From positions 1-64,000 of the forward strand of contig VJOU01000014.1 of the NCBI GenBank assembly GCA_007050995.1: DNA of 64,000 nucleotides, in the 5' to 3' direction. The translations under genes were made by a program, and so were the position numbers. Origin of the DNA: Glycocaulis profundi (GTDB taxonomy: Bacteria > Pseudomonadota > Alphaproteobacteria > Caulobacterales > Maricaulaceae). A model generated the notes under the pieces. The model saw nothing but the letters and a program-made list of their open reading frames with translations. It was not told the origin of the DNA and made no database searches. Below are positions 29,366-39,437 of this stretch, one piece after another. The first letter of the stretch is position 1, and the number at the start of each line of letters is the position of its first letter.

Positions 29366-29749
29366 TCAGACCGGCATGATCTCGATCTGGACGCCCTGAC
29401 CGGGGTCGAGCGGGCTCTCGAGTTCGAGCACGAAGCTCTGCACGCCCGGCCTGTGCAGGTTGACGGCCAGTTCGCCCGCCCCGGCCGTGTTGAGCGTCGC
29501 CTGAGGCGAGGTCGCGGCGCGGATGGGCAGACCCTGCGCGCCTGACAGCATCAGCATCCTGAAATGCTGGGTGTTGCAGCTCGTGGTGACCGCGACGCGC
29601 GACAGGTCGCTGTCGCTGACGAGATTCATGGACTGCACCGAGCAGACCGGCGCGACCCGCGCCCTGAGCTCAATGCGCACATCCGACAGCGCCGCCGCCG
29701 GACCCGAAACCCCGGCCGCGATGGCCGCGGCGAGAAGCATCTTCTTCAT
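29366..29749 (-). CDS. Small exported Cys-pair protein, pilin-like, convergent with the fimbrial operon
   Basis: 127 aa with a clean signal peptide (MKKMLLAAAIAAGVSGPAAA). The mature part has one Cys pair (Cys36, Cys58) in a pattern like the major pilin: Arg/Asp-Val-x-x-x-Cys, later Ser/Arg-Cys-Asn. Its C-terminal strands are FVLELESPL and VQIEIMPV. The ATG at 29749 has an AGAAGG site upstream. It lies 4 bp from the tip gene end on the other strand. It could be a minor subunit, an assembly factor or an unrelated periplasmic protein. Confidence 0.6.
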   Translation of the reverse strand: MKKMLLAAAIAAGVSGPAAALSDVRIELRARVAPVCSVQSMNLVSDSDLSRVAVTTSCNTQHFRMLMLSGAQGLPIRAATSPQATLNTAGAGELAVNLHRPGVQSFVLELESPLDPGQGVQIEIMPV

Positions 29750-29857
29750 CCCACCTTCTCCCAACACTTGATGGCTGGATTGATGAGAGGACGCTATCAG
29801 GCAAAGGCTAAAACTCGTTCAACGCAGCGTTAGCGGGGGATTCACCATGGCGGAGGA

Positions 29858-30571
29858 TCAGCGCAGGGCCGCGTTCTGGGCCTCGCACAGCTCGGCCACG
29901 CCCTTGCGCGCCAGGGCGAACAGGGCGTCGAACTGGGCGCCCGTCATGGGGTCGGTTTCGGCGGTGGCCTGCACCTCGACCACGCCGCCATCCGCGGTGA
30001 GCACGAAATTGGCGTCCGCGTCCGCGATGCGGTCCTCCTCGTATTCGAGATCGAGGCGCGCCTCGCCCTTCACGATCCCCGCCGAGATGGCCGCGAGCTG
30101 GCCGGTGACGGGCTCGGCTTTCAGAAGGCCTTCCTCGCGCAGATAGGCGGTGGCCTGTTTGAGGGCCACCCAGGCGCCGGTGATGGCCGCGGTGCGGGTG
30201 CCGCCATCGGCCTGGATGACGTCGCAGTCGATGATGACCTGACGCTCGCCCAGCGCGCGCAGATCGACCACCGCGCGCAGGGAGCGCCCGATCAGGCGCT
30301 GGATCTCCTGGGTGCGGCCCGACGGCTTGCCGCCCGTGACCTCGCGCCGGGTGCGCTGGTGGGTGGCGCGCGGCAGCATGGCGTATTCAGCCGTCACCCA
30401 GCCCTTGCCCTGACCGCGCAGCCACGGCGGCACGCTCTCCTCGACCGTGGCCGAGCACAGGACGCGGGTGTTGCCGAACACCGCCAGGCACGAGCCCTCC
30501 GCATAGGGCGCGGCGCCCAGCTCGAAGCGGACGGGGCGCAGGGCGTCGGGGGCGCGGTCGTCGGGTCTCAT
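29858..30571 (-). CDS. rph: Ribonuclease PH
   Basis: 237 aa. Signatures are [39 protein letters not shown] and [19 protein letters not shown] (in part). RNase PH is a phosphorolytic 3'-5' exoribonuclease that trims tRNA and other RNA 3' ends. The ATG at 30571 (MRPDDRAPD) has AAAGG upstream and fits family length. It is divergent from hrcA with a 128-bp gap; the rph/hrcA-grpE neighbourhood is common in alphaproteobacteria. Confidence 0.96.
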   Translation of the reverse strand: MRPDDRAPDALRPVRFELGAAPYAEGSCLAVFGNTRVLCSATVEESVPPWLRGQGKGWVTAEYAMLPRATHQRTRREVTGGKPSGRTQEIQRLIGRSLRAVVDLRALGERQVIIDCDVIQADGGTRTAAITGAWVALKQATAYLREEGLLKAEPVTGQLAAISAGIVKGEARLDLEYEEDRIADADANFVLTADGGVVEVQATAETDPMTGAQFDALFALARKGVAELCEAQNAALR

Positions 30572-30699
30572 GGGCGGGCCTTTCGGGCGGGTCATGTCAG
30601 GATCGGGCGTCTGGATAGCCCGCCCGCCCGGTTTTGCGAAGCCCCGGCGGACGGCGCGGGCGATTGACCGGGGGGGCGGGCTGCACCAACTTCAGATGC

Positions 30700-31776
30700 A
30701 TGAACGAGGTGTCGCGCCATTCCCCGTCCCTGGCCGAGCTGGACACACGCTCGCGCGAGCTGTTCCGCGAGCTGGTCGAGGCGTATCTGGACACCGGCGA
30801 GCCGGTGGGCTCGCGCACTCTGTCGCGGCGATCCGGGCTCGCCCTGTCGCCCGCCTCGATCCGCAACACGCTGGCCGATCTGGTCTCGGCGGGGCTGCTG
30901 AGCGCGCCGCATGCCTCGGCGGGGCGGATGCCCACCCACAGGGGGCTGCGGCTGTTCGTGGACGGGCTGCTGCAGGTGGGCGAGCTGGGCCGGGAGGAGC
31001 GCGAGGCCATCGAGGCGCGCGTGGGGGCGGCGGGCCGCCGGGTGGGCGACGTGCTGAACGAGGCCTCCTCCATGCTGTCGGGGCTGGCGGGCGGCGCGGG
31101 TCTGGTGGCCAGCCCCGCCCAGGACGCGCCCCTGCGTCATGTGGAGTTCGTGCCGCTCTCGCCCGGCGAGGTTCTGGCGGTGCTGGTGAGCGCGGACGGC
31201 ACGGTGGAGAACCGGCTGATGACCGCCCCGCCCGGCCTGCCCGCCGCCGCCCTGACCGAGGCGGGCAATTACCTGTCCGCCCGCCTGAGGGGCCGCACGC
31301 TGGCCGAAGCGGTCGAGGAGATCGGCCGCGAGATCGCCGAACGGCGCGCCCAGCTCGACGAGGCGGCCGCCGCGCTGGTGGAATCGGGGCTGGCGGACTG
31401 GTCGGGGGGCGGGGACCGCACCCTGATCGTGCGCGGCCAGGCGCGCCTGCTGGAAAATCTGGACGCGGCGGAGGATCTCGAGCGCATCCGCCTGTTGTTC
31501 GAGGACATCGAGCGCAAGGCCGACATCCTGTCGCTGCTGGACGAGGCGCGGTCAGGCCAGGGCGTGCGCCTGTTCATCGGGTCTGAGAACTCGCTGTTCT
31601 CTCTGTCGGGATCGAGCGTGATCGTGGCGCCCTACCGCAATCGGGAGAACCGGATCATCGGCGCGCTGGGCGTGATCGGGCCGACCCGTCTGAACTATGC
31701 CCGGGTCATTCCGCTGGTGGACTACACCGCGCGGGTTGTGGGCCGGCTGGTCGACGCGGAGCGATCGCGCTCCTAA
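30700..31776 (+). CDS. hrcA: Heat-inducible transcription repressor HrcA
   Basis: 358 aa. The N-terminal winged helix includes [23 protein letters not shown] and [12 protein letters not shown], with [14 protein letters not shown] after it; the C-terminal dimerisation domain ends in [18 protein letters not shown]. HrcA represses groESL and sometimes dnaKJ by binding CIRCE inverted repeats (TTAGCACTC-N9-GAGTGCTAA). No CIRCE is seen near any gene here, so its target is probably elsewhere. ATG chosen at 30700 (MNEVSRHS); 43 bp to grpE. Confidence 0.95.
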   Translation: MNEVSRHSPSLAELDTRSRELFRELVEAYLDTGEPVGSRTLSRRSGLALSPASIRNTLADLVSAGLLSAPHASAGRMPTHRGLRLFVDGLLQVGELGREEREAIEARVGAAGRRVGDVLNEASSMLSGLAGGAGLVASPAQDAPLRHVEFVPLSPGEVLAVLVSADGTVENRLMTAPPGLPAAALTEAGNYLSARLRGRTLAEAVEEIGREIAERRAQLDEAAAALVESGLADWSGGGDRTLIVRGQARLLENLDAAEDLERIRLLFEDIERKADILSLLDEARSGQGVRLFIGSENSLFSLSGSSVIVAPYRNRENRIIGALGVIGPTRLNYARVIPLVDYTARVVGRLVDAERSRS

Positions 31777-31819
31777 GTAGGGGGCCGATGAACCCGCACA
31801 CAGTGTCAGGATTTCGAGA

Positions 31820-32437
31820 ATGAGCGCAGAGCACCCGGAACCCGAAGACGAGATCGAGATGGCCGCCGACCTGCCCGAGGACGCGCAGGACGAAGCGCCC
31901 GAGGAGATCGCGCCCGACCTGCAGGCGCAGGTGGACGACCTGCGCGACCGGCTGCTGCGCGCGGTCGCCGACGCGGAGAACACCCGCAAGCGCGCCGCCC
32001 GCGAGGTGAAGGAAACCCGCGAATACGCCGTGACCGGTTTCGCGCGGGACATGCTGGACGTGGCCGACAGCCTGAACCGGGCGCTGGCTTCGCTCGACGA
32101 GGCCGCCCGCGCCGAGCTTCCCGCTTCGGTGGCCAACTTCCTCGAAGGCGTGCAGATGACCGAGCGCAAGCTGCACTCCACGCTGGAGCGGCACGGGGTG
32201 AAGAAGCTCGAGCCCGCCGAGGGCGATCCGCTCGACCCCAACCGTCACCAGGCCGCCGCCCAGATCCCCGCGCCCCAGCCCAAGGGCCGCATCGCCCACG
32301 TGATGCAGCCGGGCTATGTCATCGGCGAGCGCACCCTGCGCGCGGCGATGGTCGTGGTCTCCGCCGGTCCGCCCGAGGGCGAGGCGAAACCCGATGACGG
32401 CGCCGCGCCGGGCGACGGGCTGGATATGAAGGCGTGA
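31820..32437 (+). CDS. grpE: Nucleotide exchange factor GrpE
   Basis: 205 aa. An acidic N-terminus and a long helix (QAQVDDLRDRLLRAVADAEN) are followed by the beta domain with PNRHQAAAQIPAP and GYVIGERTLRAAMVVVS. GrpE accelerates ADP release from DnaK, whose gene lies 2 kb downstream, and acts as a thermosensor in the chaperone cycle. It is likely co-transcribed with hrcA and ends at a strong terminator. Confidence 0.96.
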   Translation: MSAEHPEPEDEIEMAADLPEDAQDEAPEEIAPDLQAQVDDLRDRLLRAVADAENTRKRAAREVKETREYAVTGFARDMLDVADSLNRALASLDEAARAELPASVANFLEGVQMTERKLHSTLERHGVKKLEPAEGDPLDPNRHQAAAQIPAPQPKGRIAHVMQPGYVIGERTLRAAMVVVSAGPPEGEAKPDDGAAPGDGLDMKA

Positions 32438-32462
32438 TCTTCCGACCATTCCAGACATGAAA

Positions 32463-32489
32463 AAAGCCCCGGCCATCGGCCGGGGCTTT
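32463..32489 (+). terminator. Bidirectional terminator after grpE
   Basis: AAAGCCCCGGCC (32463-32474) pairs perfectly with GGCCGGGGCTTT (32478-32489) around ATC. It has an A-run upstream and T's downstream, so it can serve grpE and the convergent lipoprotein gene. Confidence 0.88.
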
Positions 32490-32515
32490 CATCGTTTCAG
32501 GCTTGCGCCGGGGCC

Positions 32516-32875
32516 TTAGCGGCGGCCGCGGTACTCGCCGTTCTCCCAGTACGTCTCGCCGGTGCGCTGGTCCACATAGTAGTAGCGGCCCGCGCGGCTG
32601 TCGTAATGACGGTCGGAGTGGTTGGGGTTGTTGGAGTTCCAGCGGCAGCCGCCGTCCTCGCGGCAGCCCGCATAGGCCCCAGCCGCGCCGCCCACCAGGG
32701 CACCGATGGCCGCGCCGGTCGTGGCGTCGCCCGAGCCGACATTGTTGCCGATCACCGCGCCGGCCAGGCCGCCCGCGGCCGCGCCGCCGGCGGCGCCGCG
32801 CATGGAGTTGTTGGTGGCGCACGCCGACAGGACGAGGGCGGGCGCGGCGATGGAAAGCACGAGAAGAGTGCGCAT
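32516..32875 (-). CDS. Glycine-zipper lipoprotein (copy 1)
   Basis: 119 aa. The lipobox LSAC (Cys19) is followed by a Gly/Ala-rich zipper (GGAAAGGLAGAVIGNNVGSG, ATTGAAIGALVGGAAGAYAG). The C-terminal part (CREDGGCRWNSNNPNHSD, RYYYVDQRTGETYWENGEYRG) carries a Tyr/Trp strand pair. Gly-zipper lipoproteins associate with the outer membrane; no precise function is known. It is the downstream member of a tandem pair with 33002-33364. Confidence 0.82.
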   Translation of the reverse strand: MRTLLVLSIAAPALVLSACATNNSMRGAAGGAAAGGLAGAVIGNNVGSGDATTGAAIGALVGGAAGAYAGCREDGGCRWNSNNPNHSDRHYDSRAGRYYYVDQRTGETYWENGEYRGRR

Positions 32876-33001
32876 GGTTTCAGCTCCAGTCTTTGTTTCT
32901 ATCCGCGAACGGTCCTTGAGCGCCGTTCTGCGGATCAGTGAACCACCTGCCCCATAAACGCAGCCTGAACGGAATGGCTCCCGCCCGCCGCGAAGCCGGC
33001 G

Positions 33002-33364
33002 TCAGCGGCGCGCGCGGGTGCGCGGGGTGCCGTTGTGCCAGTAGGTGTCGCCGGTTCTCATCTCGGTGTAGTACCAGCGCTGGGCGGTCGCATCCCACTG
33101 CAGTTCGGAGTGGTTGGCGTTGTTGGGGTTGTGCCCGCAGCCGCCATCCTGCATGCAGCCGGCGACCGCGCCGCCCGCCGCGCCCACGGCCGCGCCGATC
33201 AGCGCGCCGGTGCGCGCGTCGCCCGAGCCGACATTGTTGCCGATGACGCCGCCGGCGAGCGCGCCGCCCGCGGCGCCCAGGCCCGCGCCCTGAAGCGCGG
33301 TGTTGTTCGCGCAGCCCGCCAGGATGATGGCGCTGGCCGCGATGATGCAGTGATGCAGTTTCAT
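33002..33364 (-). CDS. Glycine-zipper lipoprotein (copy 2)
   Basis: 120 aa, a clear paralogue of the neighbouring 119-aa protein with the same order: lipobox ILAGC (Cys18), a Gly/Ala zipper with the shared GVIGNNVGSGDA block, a paired-Cys segment (CMQDGGCGHNPNNANHSE) and a Tyr/Trp tail (RWYYTEMRTGDTYWHNGTPR). The ATG at 33364 gives a normal signal peptide; longer in-frame starts add a poor one. The 126-bp gap to its paralogue suggests independent or partly coupled expression. Confidence 0.82.
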   Translation of the reverse strand: MKLHHCIIAASAIILAGCANNTALQGAGLGAAGGALAGGVIGNNVGSGDARTGALIGAAVGAAGGAVAGCMQDGGCGHNPNNANHSELQWDATAQRWYYTEMRTGDTYWHNGTPRTRARR

Positions 33365-33472
33365 GTTCTGAGCCCTCCAATCCAAGCGGAAGCCGGGTCT
33401 CGACCGGAGCCGCCGCGCGATCGCCCCCACCATCCAAGTGCAGAGCGGCTGAAGTGCGGGCGAATTGTGTTT

Positions 33473-34117
33473 TTATTCGCGCCCGTCTGGATCAGATACG
33501 CGCCGGAGGGTCAGATTGATCCGTCCGGGGGTGTAGTTTTGCGGCAACAGGGTCGAGGTGCCGGGATAGATCCGGTCCACGCCGTGATGAAACCGGCGCG
33601 ACGTCCCGCCCAGCACCACCACGTCGCCCGAGGACAGCACCAGCGAGCGCGTGGGGTCTTTCCGCCCCGGCCCGCCCAGCCGGAATCGCGCCCGGTCGCC
33701 CAGGCTGACCGAGACCACCGGCGCGGTCTTCGCGCTCTCGTCCGCGTCCACGTGCAGGCCCAGCCGGGCGTCGGGTCCATAAAAATTGACCAGACAGGCC
33801 TGAGGCGGGTCGGGCCAGCCTGAGATTGCCGCCCACAGATCGAGCAGCGCCTGCGGCATGGCCGGCCAGGGCGCGCCGGTGACCGGGTGGCGGTCTTCGT
33901 AGCGGTATCCCGTCTGATCGCTGATCCAGCCCAGCGGGCCGAGATTGGTCATCCGCACGCTCAATGGTCTGCCCGTGCGCGGCATGCAGGGGCGGTAGAG
34001 CGGCGCCGTTCCGATCAGAGCGATGACCTCGTCCGCGAGCGCGGCCTGCGCGTCGCGGGAGAACCAGCCGGGCAGGAGGCGGAAGCCGGTCGCGTCAGGT
34101 GTTCCGTCAGTGTTCAC
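33473..34117 (-). CDS. alkB: AlkB family Fe(II)/2-oxoglutarate-dependent dioxygenase
   Basis: 214 aa, full length. Iron ligands are His122 and Asp124 (HVDADE) and His178 (RRFHHGVD); the 2-oxoglutarate/substrate motif RxNxTxR is Arg199-Asn201-Thr203-Arg205. AlkB demethylates 1-methyladenine and 3-methylcytosine in DNA or [13 protein letters not shown] and [11 protein letters not shown] support the AlkB branch. Divergent from dnaK across about 280 bp. No LexA box or Ada-like site was noticed in its promoter. Confidence 0.93.
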   Translation of the reverse strand: MNTDGTPDATGFRLLPGWFSRDAQAALADEVIALIGTAPLYRPCMPRTGRPLSVRMTNLGPLGWISDQTGYRYEDRHPVTGAPWPAMPQALLDLWAAISGWPDPPQACLVNFYGPDARLGLHVDADESAKTAPVVSVSLGDRARFRLGGPGRKDPTRSLVLSSGDVVVLGGTSRRFHHGVDRIYPGTSTLLPQNYTPGRINLTLRRVSDPDGRE

Positions 34118-34169
34118 GGCAGGCTCGTTTTCAAAGCTGCGCGGCGGGTCGGGGATTCAGGGCCGGGGC

Positions 34170-34198
34170 CTTGCGCGCCCCACCCGTCTTCCCTAAAT
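34170..34198 (+). promoter_or_regulatory. Candidate heat-shock (sigma32) promoter of dnaK
   Basis: CTTGCG (34170-34175) is followed after 15 nt by CCCTAAAT (34191-34198), close to the sigma32 pattern CTTG-N12-15-CCC-A/T-rich. The leader to the dnaK ATG would be about 190 nt and contains a small hairpin, CCAGA-CA-TCTGG at 34253-34264. Confidence 0.45.
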
Positions 34199-34396
34199 CG
34201 CCCCGTAAGTCATGGGGTTTCTCATCAAGACTTCCATGACACCAAAGCAGGACCAGACATCTGGCCCGGACAGACCGGGCCGCCATCTGAATCAAACGCC
34301 AGACCCATCACTGGGGGGCGGACGGGCCGTTCGACCGGGCGCTTCGGGCCCCGCCGGACATCCCCGCCCCGCCGCAGATCGGAAGAGAGCATATAC

Positions 34397-36319
<1,923 letters not shown>

Positions 36320-36328
36320 CGCGCTGAC

Positions 36329-36366
36329 GGACGGCCCCGCTCCAACCGGCGGGGCCGTCCTTCTGT
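36329..36366 (+). terminator. Terminator/attenuator between dnaK and dnaJ
   Basis: GGACGGCCCCGC (36329-36340) pairs perfectly with GCGGGGCCGTCC (36349-36360), followed by TTCTGT. Likely a partial terminator lowering dnaJ relative to dnaK. Confidence 0.75.
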
Positions 36367-36394
36367 CTTCTGACGCGATACGGGCGGATCCCTT

Positions 36395-37573
36395 ATGAGC
36401 AAGCGTGACTTTTACGAAGTCCTGGGCGTGAAGCGCGACGCGGATGCGGGCGCGATCAAGAGCGCCTACCGCAAGCTCGCCATGCAGCATCACCCCGACC
36501 GCAATCCCGGCGACGCGGCGGCCGAGGCCAGCTTCAAGGAAGTCGGCGAGGCCTACTCCATCCTGTCGGACGCCGACAAGCGCGCGGCCTACGACCGGCT
36601 GGGCCATGCCGCCTTCCAGAACGGCGGCGGCAACGGGCAGGGCCCGTTCGGCGGCGGCGGGTTCGGCGGGCACGGCGCGGCGGACTTCGCGGACATTTTC
36701 GAACAGGTATTCGGCGACGCCTTCGCCCGGGGCGGCGGCCGCCGCCGGGCCGGTCCCGCGCGCGGCGCGGACCTGCGCTATGATCTGGAGATCACCCTCG
36801 AAGAGGCCTTCACCGGCAAGGACACCGCCATCAAGGTGCCCACCACGGTCAACTGCGAGCGCTGCGACGCCACGGGCGCCGAGCCGGGCACCTCGGTGAA
36901 GACCTGCGAGACCTGTCAGGGCGCGGGCCAGATCCGCCGCACCCAGGGCTTCTTCACCATGCAGCAGACCTGCCCCACCTGCGGCGGGCGCGGCCAGTAC
37001 GTGGAGACCCCGTGCCAGGCCTGCGACGGCGTGGGCCGGGTGCGCAAGACCCGCGAGCTGAAGGTGCAGATCCCCGCGGGCGTCGAGGACGGCATGCGCA
37101 TCCGCCTGGCCGGAGAGGGCGAGGCGGGCGGCCGGGGCGGCCCTCCAGGCGATCTTTACATCTTCATCTCCATCCGCCCCCACGACATCTTCGAGCGCGA
37201 CGGGCCGAACCTGTACTGCCGGGCGACCGTGCCCATGGTCGCCGCCGCGCTGGGCGGGGACATCCAGGCACCCACCATCGAAGGCGGGCGCGCGGAGATG
37301 CACATCCCCTCGGGCAGCCAGACCGGACGGCGCATGCGCCTGAAGGGCAAGGGCATGAGCAAGCTCAAGGCCGGCGGCGCGCGCGGCGACATGTATGTCG
37401 AGCTGTTCGTGGAGACCCCGCGCAATCTGTGCGACCGCCAGAAGGAGCTCCTCAAGGAGTTCTGCGAGCTGTCCGGCGAGGGCTGCAATCCCGACAGCGA
37501 CGGCTTCTTCAGGAAGGTCAAACGCTTCTGGGACGACGTGCGCGGCGACGACGAGCCGCGCGCGAGCGCCTGA
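36395..37573 (+). CDS. dnaJ: Chaperone protein DnaJ (Hsp40, type I)
   Basis: 392 aa. The J domain has the HPD motif ([10 protein letters not shown]). A Gly/Phe-rich linker and four zinc-finger CxxCxGxG-type repeats ([32 protein letters not shown]) follow, then the C-terminal substrate domain. DnaJ delivers clients to DnaK and stimulates its ATPase. It starts 75 bp after dnaK. A small GCGCCG-TTCA-CGGCGC hairpin follows at 37588-37603 but lacks a U-tract. Confidence 0.97.
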   Translation: MSKRDFYEVLGVKRDADAGAIKSAYRKLAMQHHPDRNPGDAAAEASFKEVGEAYSILSDADKRAAYDRLGHAAFQNGGGNGQGPFGGGGFGGHGAADFADIFEQVFGDAFARGGGRRRAGPARGADLRYDLEITLEEAFTGKDTAIKVPTTVNCERCDATGAEPGTSVKTCETCQGAGQIRRTQGFFTMQQTCPTCGGRGQYVETPCQACDGVGRVRKTRELKVQIPAGVEDGMRIRLAGEGEAGGRGGPPGDLYIFISIRPHDIFERDGPNLYCRATVPMVAAALGGDIQAPTIEGGRAEMHIPSGSQTGRRMRLKGKGMSKLKAGGARGDMYVELFVETPRNLCDRQKELLKEFCELSGEGCNPDSDGFFRKVKRFWDDVRGDDEPRASA

Positions 37574-37661
37574 TCCTCCCAGCCACTGCGCCGTTCACGG
37601 CGCGCTAACCGGCCGCGGGCCATGATGGGCGGCGAGATCAACCGCGCTGGGAACGGGTCTG

Positions 37662-38495
37662 ATGCCGCATCGCAAGCCGCTGAAAATCGCCGTCGCCGGA
37701 GCCTCGGGGCGGCTGGGCCGCCTGATCCTGTCAGAGGCCATCCGCCGGACCGACCTCGAACTGGTCGCCGGTCTGGTCAGCCATGATTCCATCATGCTGG
37801 GCGCGGATCTGGGCGAGCTGGCCGGAACGCCGCTGCAGAACATCGAGACCACGGTGAGCGTGGAGGACGCCGCGGCGACGGCGGACATCATCATCGACGT
37901 GTCCGTGCCGCGCGCCACCGCGGGCATCGCCCGGCAGATCATCGAACTGAAATCACCGCCCGCGCTGGTGTGCGGGGTGACCGGTCTGGGCCCCGCCGAG
38001 CGCGCGGCGCTGGACGAGGCCTCCCAGCGGGTGGCCGTGCTCTACGCGCGCAATTTCTCGATGGGCGCGACCCTGATGGAGAAGCTGGTGGCGGACGCCG
38101 CCGCGGTTCTGCCCGCCGAGGAGTTCGACATCGAAATCCTCGAGGCCCACCACAAGCGCAAGGCCGACAGCCCCTCGGGCACGGCCATCGCGCTGGGCGA
38201 GGCGGCGGCCAAGGGGCGGGGGCTGGATTTCGAGCGCCACGCCATGTTCGAGCGTCCGCGCACCGACGCCAACCGCCCCGTGGGGACCATCGGCTTCGCC
38301 GCCCTGCGCGGGGGGGCGGTGGTGGGCGAGCACTCGGCCTTCTTCCTGGGCGGGCATGAAGAGATCGAGATCCGCCACCGGGCGAACGACCGCTTCATCT
38401 TCGCGCGCGGCGCCATCGAGGCGGCGCTGTGGCTGCGCAAGAAGAAGGCCGGGCTCTGGTCCATGCACGACGTGCTGGAGTCCAAGCTCCGCTAG
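37662..38495 (+). CDS. dapB: 4-hydroxy-tetrahydrodipicolinate reductase
   Basis: 277 aa. The N-terminal NAD(P)-binding motif is VAGASGRLGRLI. The catalytic region has EILEAHHKRKADSPSGTA, with the His-His-x-x-Lys active-site block, and the C-terminus has GEHSAFFLGGHEEIEIRHRA (in part). DapB reduces the cyclised product of DapA in the diaminopimelate/lysine pathway, needed for peptidoglycan and protein. Its stop overlaps by 4 bp the stop of the convergent 99-aa gene. Confidence 0.96.
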   Translation: MPHRKPLKIAVAGASGRLGRLILSEAIRRTDLELVAGLVSHDSIMLGADLGELAGTPLQNIETTVSVEDAAATADIIIDVSVPRATAGIARQIIELKSPPALVCGVTGLGPAERAALDEASQRVAVLYARNFSMGATLMEKLVADAAAVLPAEEFDIEILEAHHKRKADSPSGTAIALGEAAAKGRGLDFERHAMFERPRTDANRPVGTIGFAALRGGAVVGEHSAFFLGGHEEIEIRHRANDRFIFARGAIEAALWLRKKKAGLWSMHDVLESKLR

Positions 38496-38791
38496 AACAG
38501 CTCCAGCTGCTCGCCCCGGGGTTCCATGCGCGGACGCATGGGGCTGGACGCGGGGCTCAGCCTGCGCCGGGGCGGCATGGGCAGGCGCGGCTGGACCGGC
38601 TCTTCATTGACATGCAGGCCCAGCGACCGGGCCTTGGTCAGGATGGCCGCGTCCGGGCGGCCCAGCTTCAGGCTGATCGCCCTGAGGGGAGTCTGACGCC
38701 GCGCGAGGCGTCGCAGTTCGGCGATGTCGTCGCCGCGCCAGCGCTTGCCGGCATTGCGGCCATAGCCGCCTGAGGTGATCGCGTAACCCAT
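38492..38791 (-). CDS. 99-aa SOS-promoter protein with HTH-like region and C-terminal beta-clamp-like motif
   Basis: The N-terminal half (RWRGDDIAELRRLARRQTPL, then AISLKLGRPDAAILTKARSLGL) looks like a three-helix Myb/SANT- or GcrA-like DNA-binding unit. A Pro/Arg-rich linker follows, and the protein ends exactly in EQLELF, which fits the sliding-clamp consensus QL-x-LF (compare UmuC QLNLF). AGGAG lies 9 nt before the ATG at 38791. A LexA box overlaps a good promoter (TTGACG-N17-TATGTT) immediately upstream. This suggests a DNA-damage-induced protein that docks on DnaN. Family not recognised; function is inference. Confidence 0.75.
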   Translation of the reverse strand: MGYAITSGGYGRNAGKRWRGDDIAELRRLARRQTPLRAISLKLGRPDAAILTKARSLGLHVNEEPVQPRLPMPPRRRLSPASSPMRPRMEPRGEQLELF

Positions 38792-38816
38792 GGCTCCGCT
38801 CCTGTTCCACAAATGA

Positions 38817-38831
38817 GAACATAAGCGGAAC
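38817..38831 (-). promoter_or_regulatory. LexA (SOS) box upstream of the 99-aa gene
   Basis: On the minus strand this reads GTTC-CGCTTAT-GTTC, a perfect GTTC-N7-GTTC operator, 25 nt before the start codon. It overlaps the -10 (TATGTT, 38818-38823) and the spacer of the promoter whose -35 is TTGACG at 38841-38846. Confidence 0.72.
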
Positions 38832-38846
38832 ACATGAGCGCGTCAA
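38818..38846 (-). promoter_or_regulatory. Sigma70-type promoter of the 99-aa gene
   Basis: The -35 TTGACG (38841-38846) and -10 TATGTT (38818-38823) are separated by 17 nt and lie inside the gap after gloA. The operator overlap explains expected repression by LexA. Confidence 0.6.
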
Positions 38847-38871
38847 TGGTTCCATATATGGTTAATAAAAG

Positions 38872-39336
38872 TTACCAGCTCCCCGTGTTCTCCATGCTGG
38901 CCCAGGGTTCGGCGGGCTCCTGCGGCTCGCCGGACTGGAGCAGTTCGAGCGAGATTCGCTCGGGCGAGATCACGAAGGCCATGTGCCCGTCGCGCGGCGG
39001 GCGGGCGATGGTGTAGCCCATGGCCTGCAGCCGGGCGCACACGGCGTAGACGTCTTCCACCCGGTAGGCGAAATGGCCGAAATTGCGCGCATTGCCGTAG
39101 TCCTCGGGCTCCCAGTTGTATGTGAGCTCGATGCAGGGCAGGCCCGCGGGCAGCTTTTTCTCGTCGCCCTTGAAGCCGCGGCGTTCGATGTCCTTGGGGG
39201 TGGCGAGGAAGATCAGGGTGAAGCGGCCCTTCTCGTTCTCCATGCGCCGGATTTCCTTCAGGCCCAGCCCCTCGCTCCAGAAGCGCAGAGACTCCTCGAT
39301 GCTGGGGGTGCGGACCATCGCGTGAAGGTATTCCAT
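38872..39336 (-). CDS. gloA: Lactoylglutathione lyase (glyoxalase I, VOC family)
   Basis: 154 aa, two beta-alpha-beta-beta-beta modules. Signatures are MVRTPSIEESLRFWSEGLGL, IELTYNWEPEDYGNARNFGHFAY (in part) and ISLELLQ near the C-terminus; His, Glu, His and Glu metal ligands are at the expected positions. Glyoxalase I isomerises the methylglyoxal-glutathione hemithioacetal. AGGAG lies before the ATG. It lies upstream of the 99-aa gene on the same strand, but the intervening promoter suggests independent control. Confidence 0.9.
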   Translation of the reverse strand: MEYLHAMVRTPSIEESLRFWSEGLGLKEIRRMENEKGRFTLIFLATPKDIERRGFKGDEKKLPAGLPCIELTYNWEPEDYGNARNFGHFAYRVEDVYAVCARLQAMGYTIARPPRDGHMAFVISPERISLELLQSGEPQEPAEPWASMENTGSW

Positions 39337-39437
39337 GGGTCTGTCTCCTGATCGGCCGGGCCGGGGATGGCCGCCCTTGCTGGAGTAGGAACGCGGGCGG
39401 GCTTGCGCAAGGCGCCGTCACCGGTTCGGATGGGGCC

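Noticed and set aside
34118-34396. CIRCE element before dnaK
   Set aside because: No TTAGCACTC or GAGTGCTAA half-site is present in the gap.
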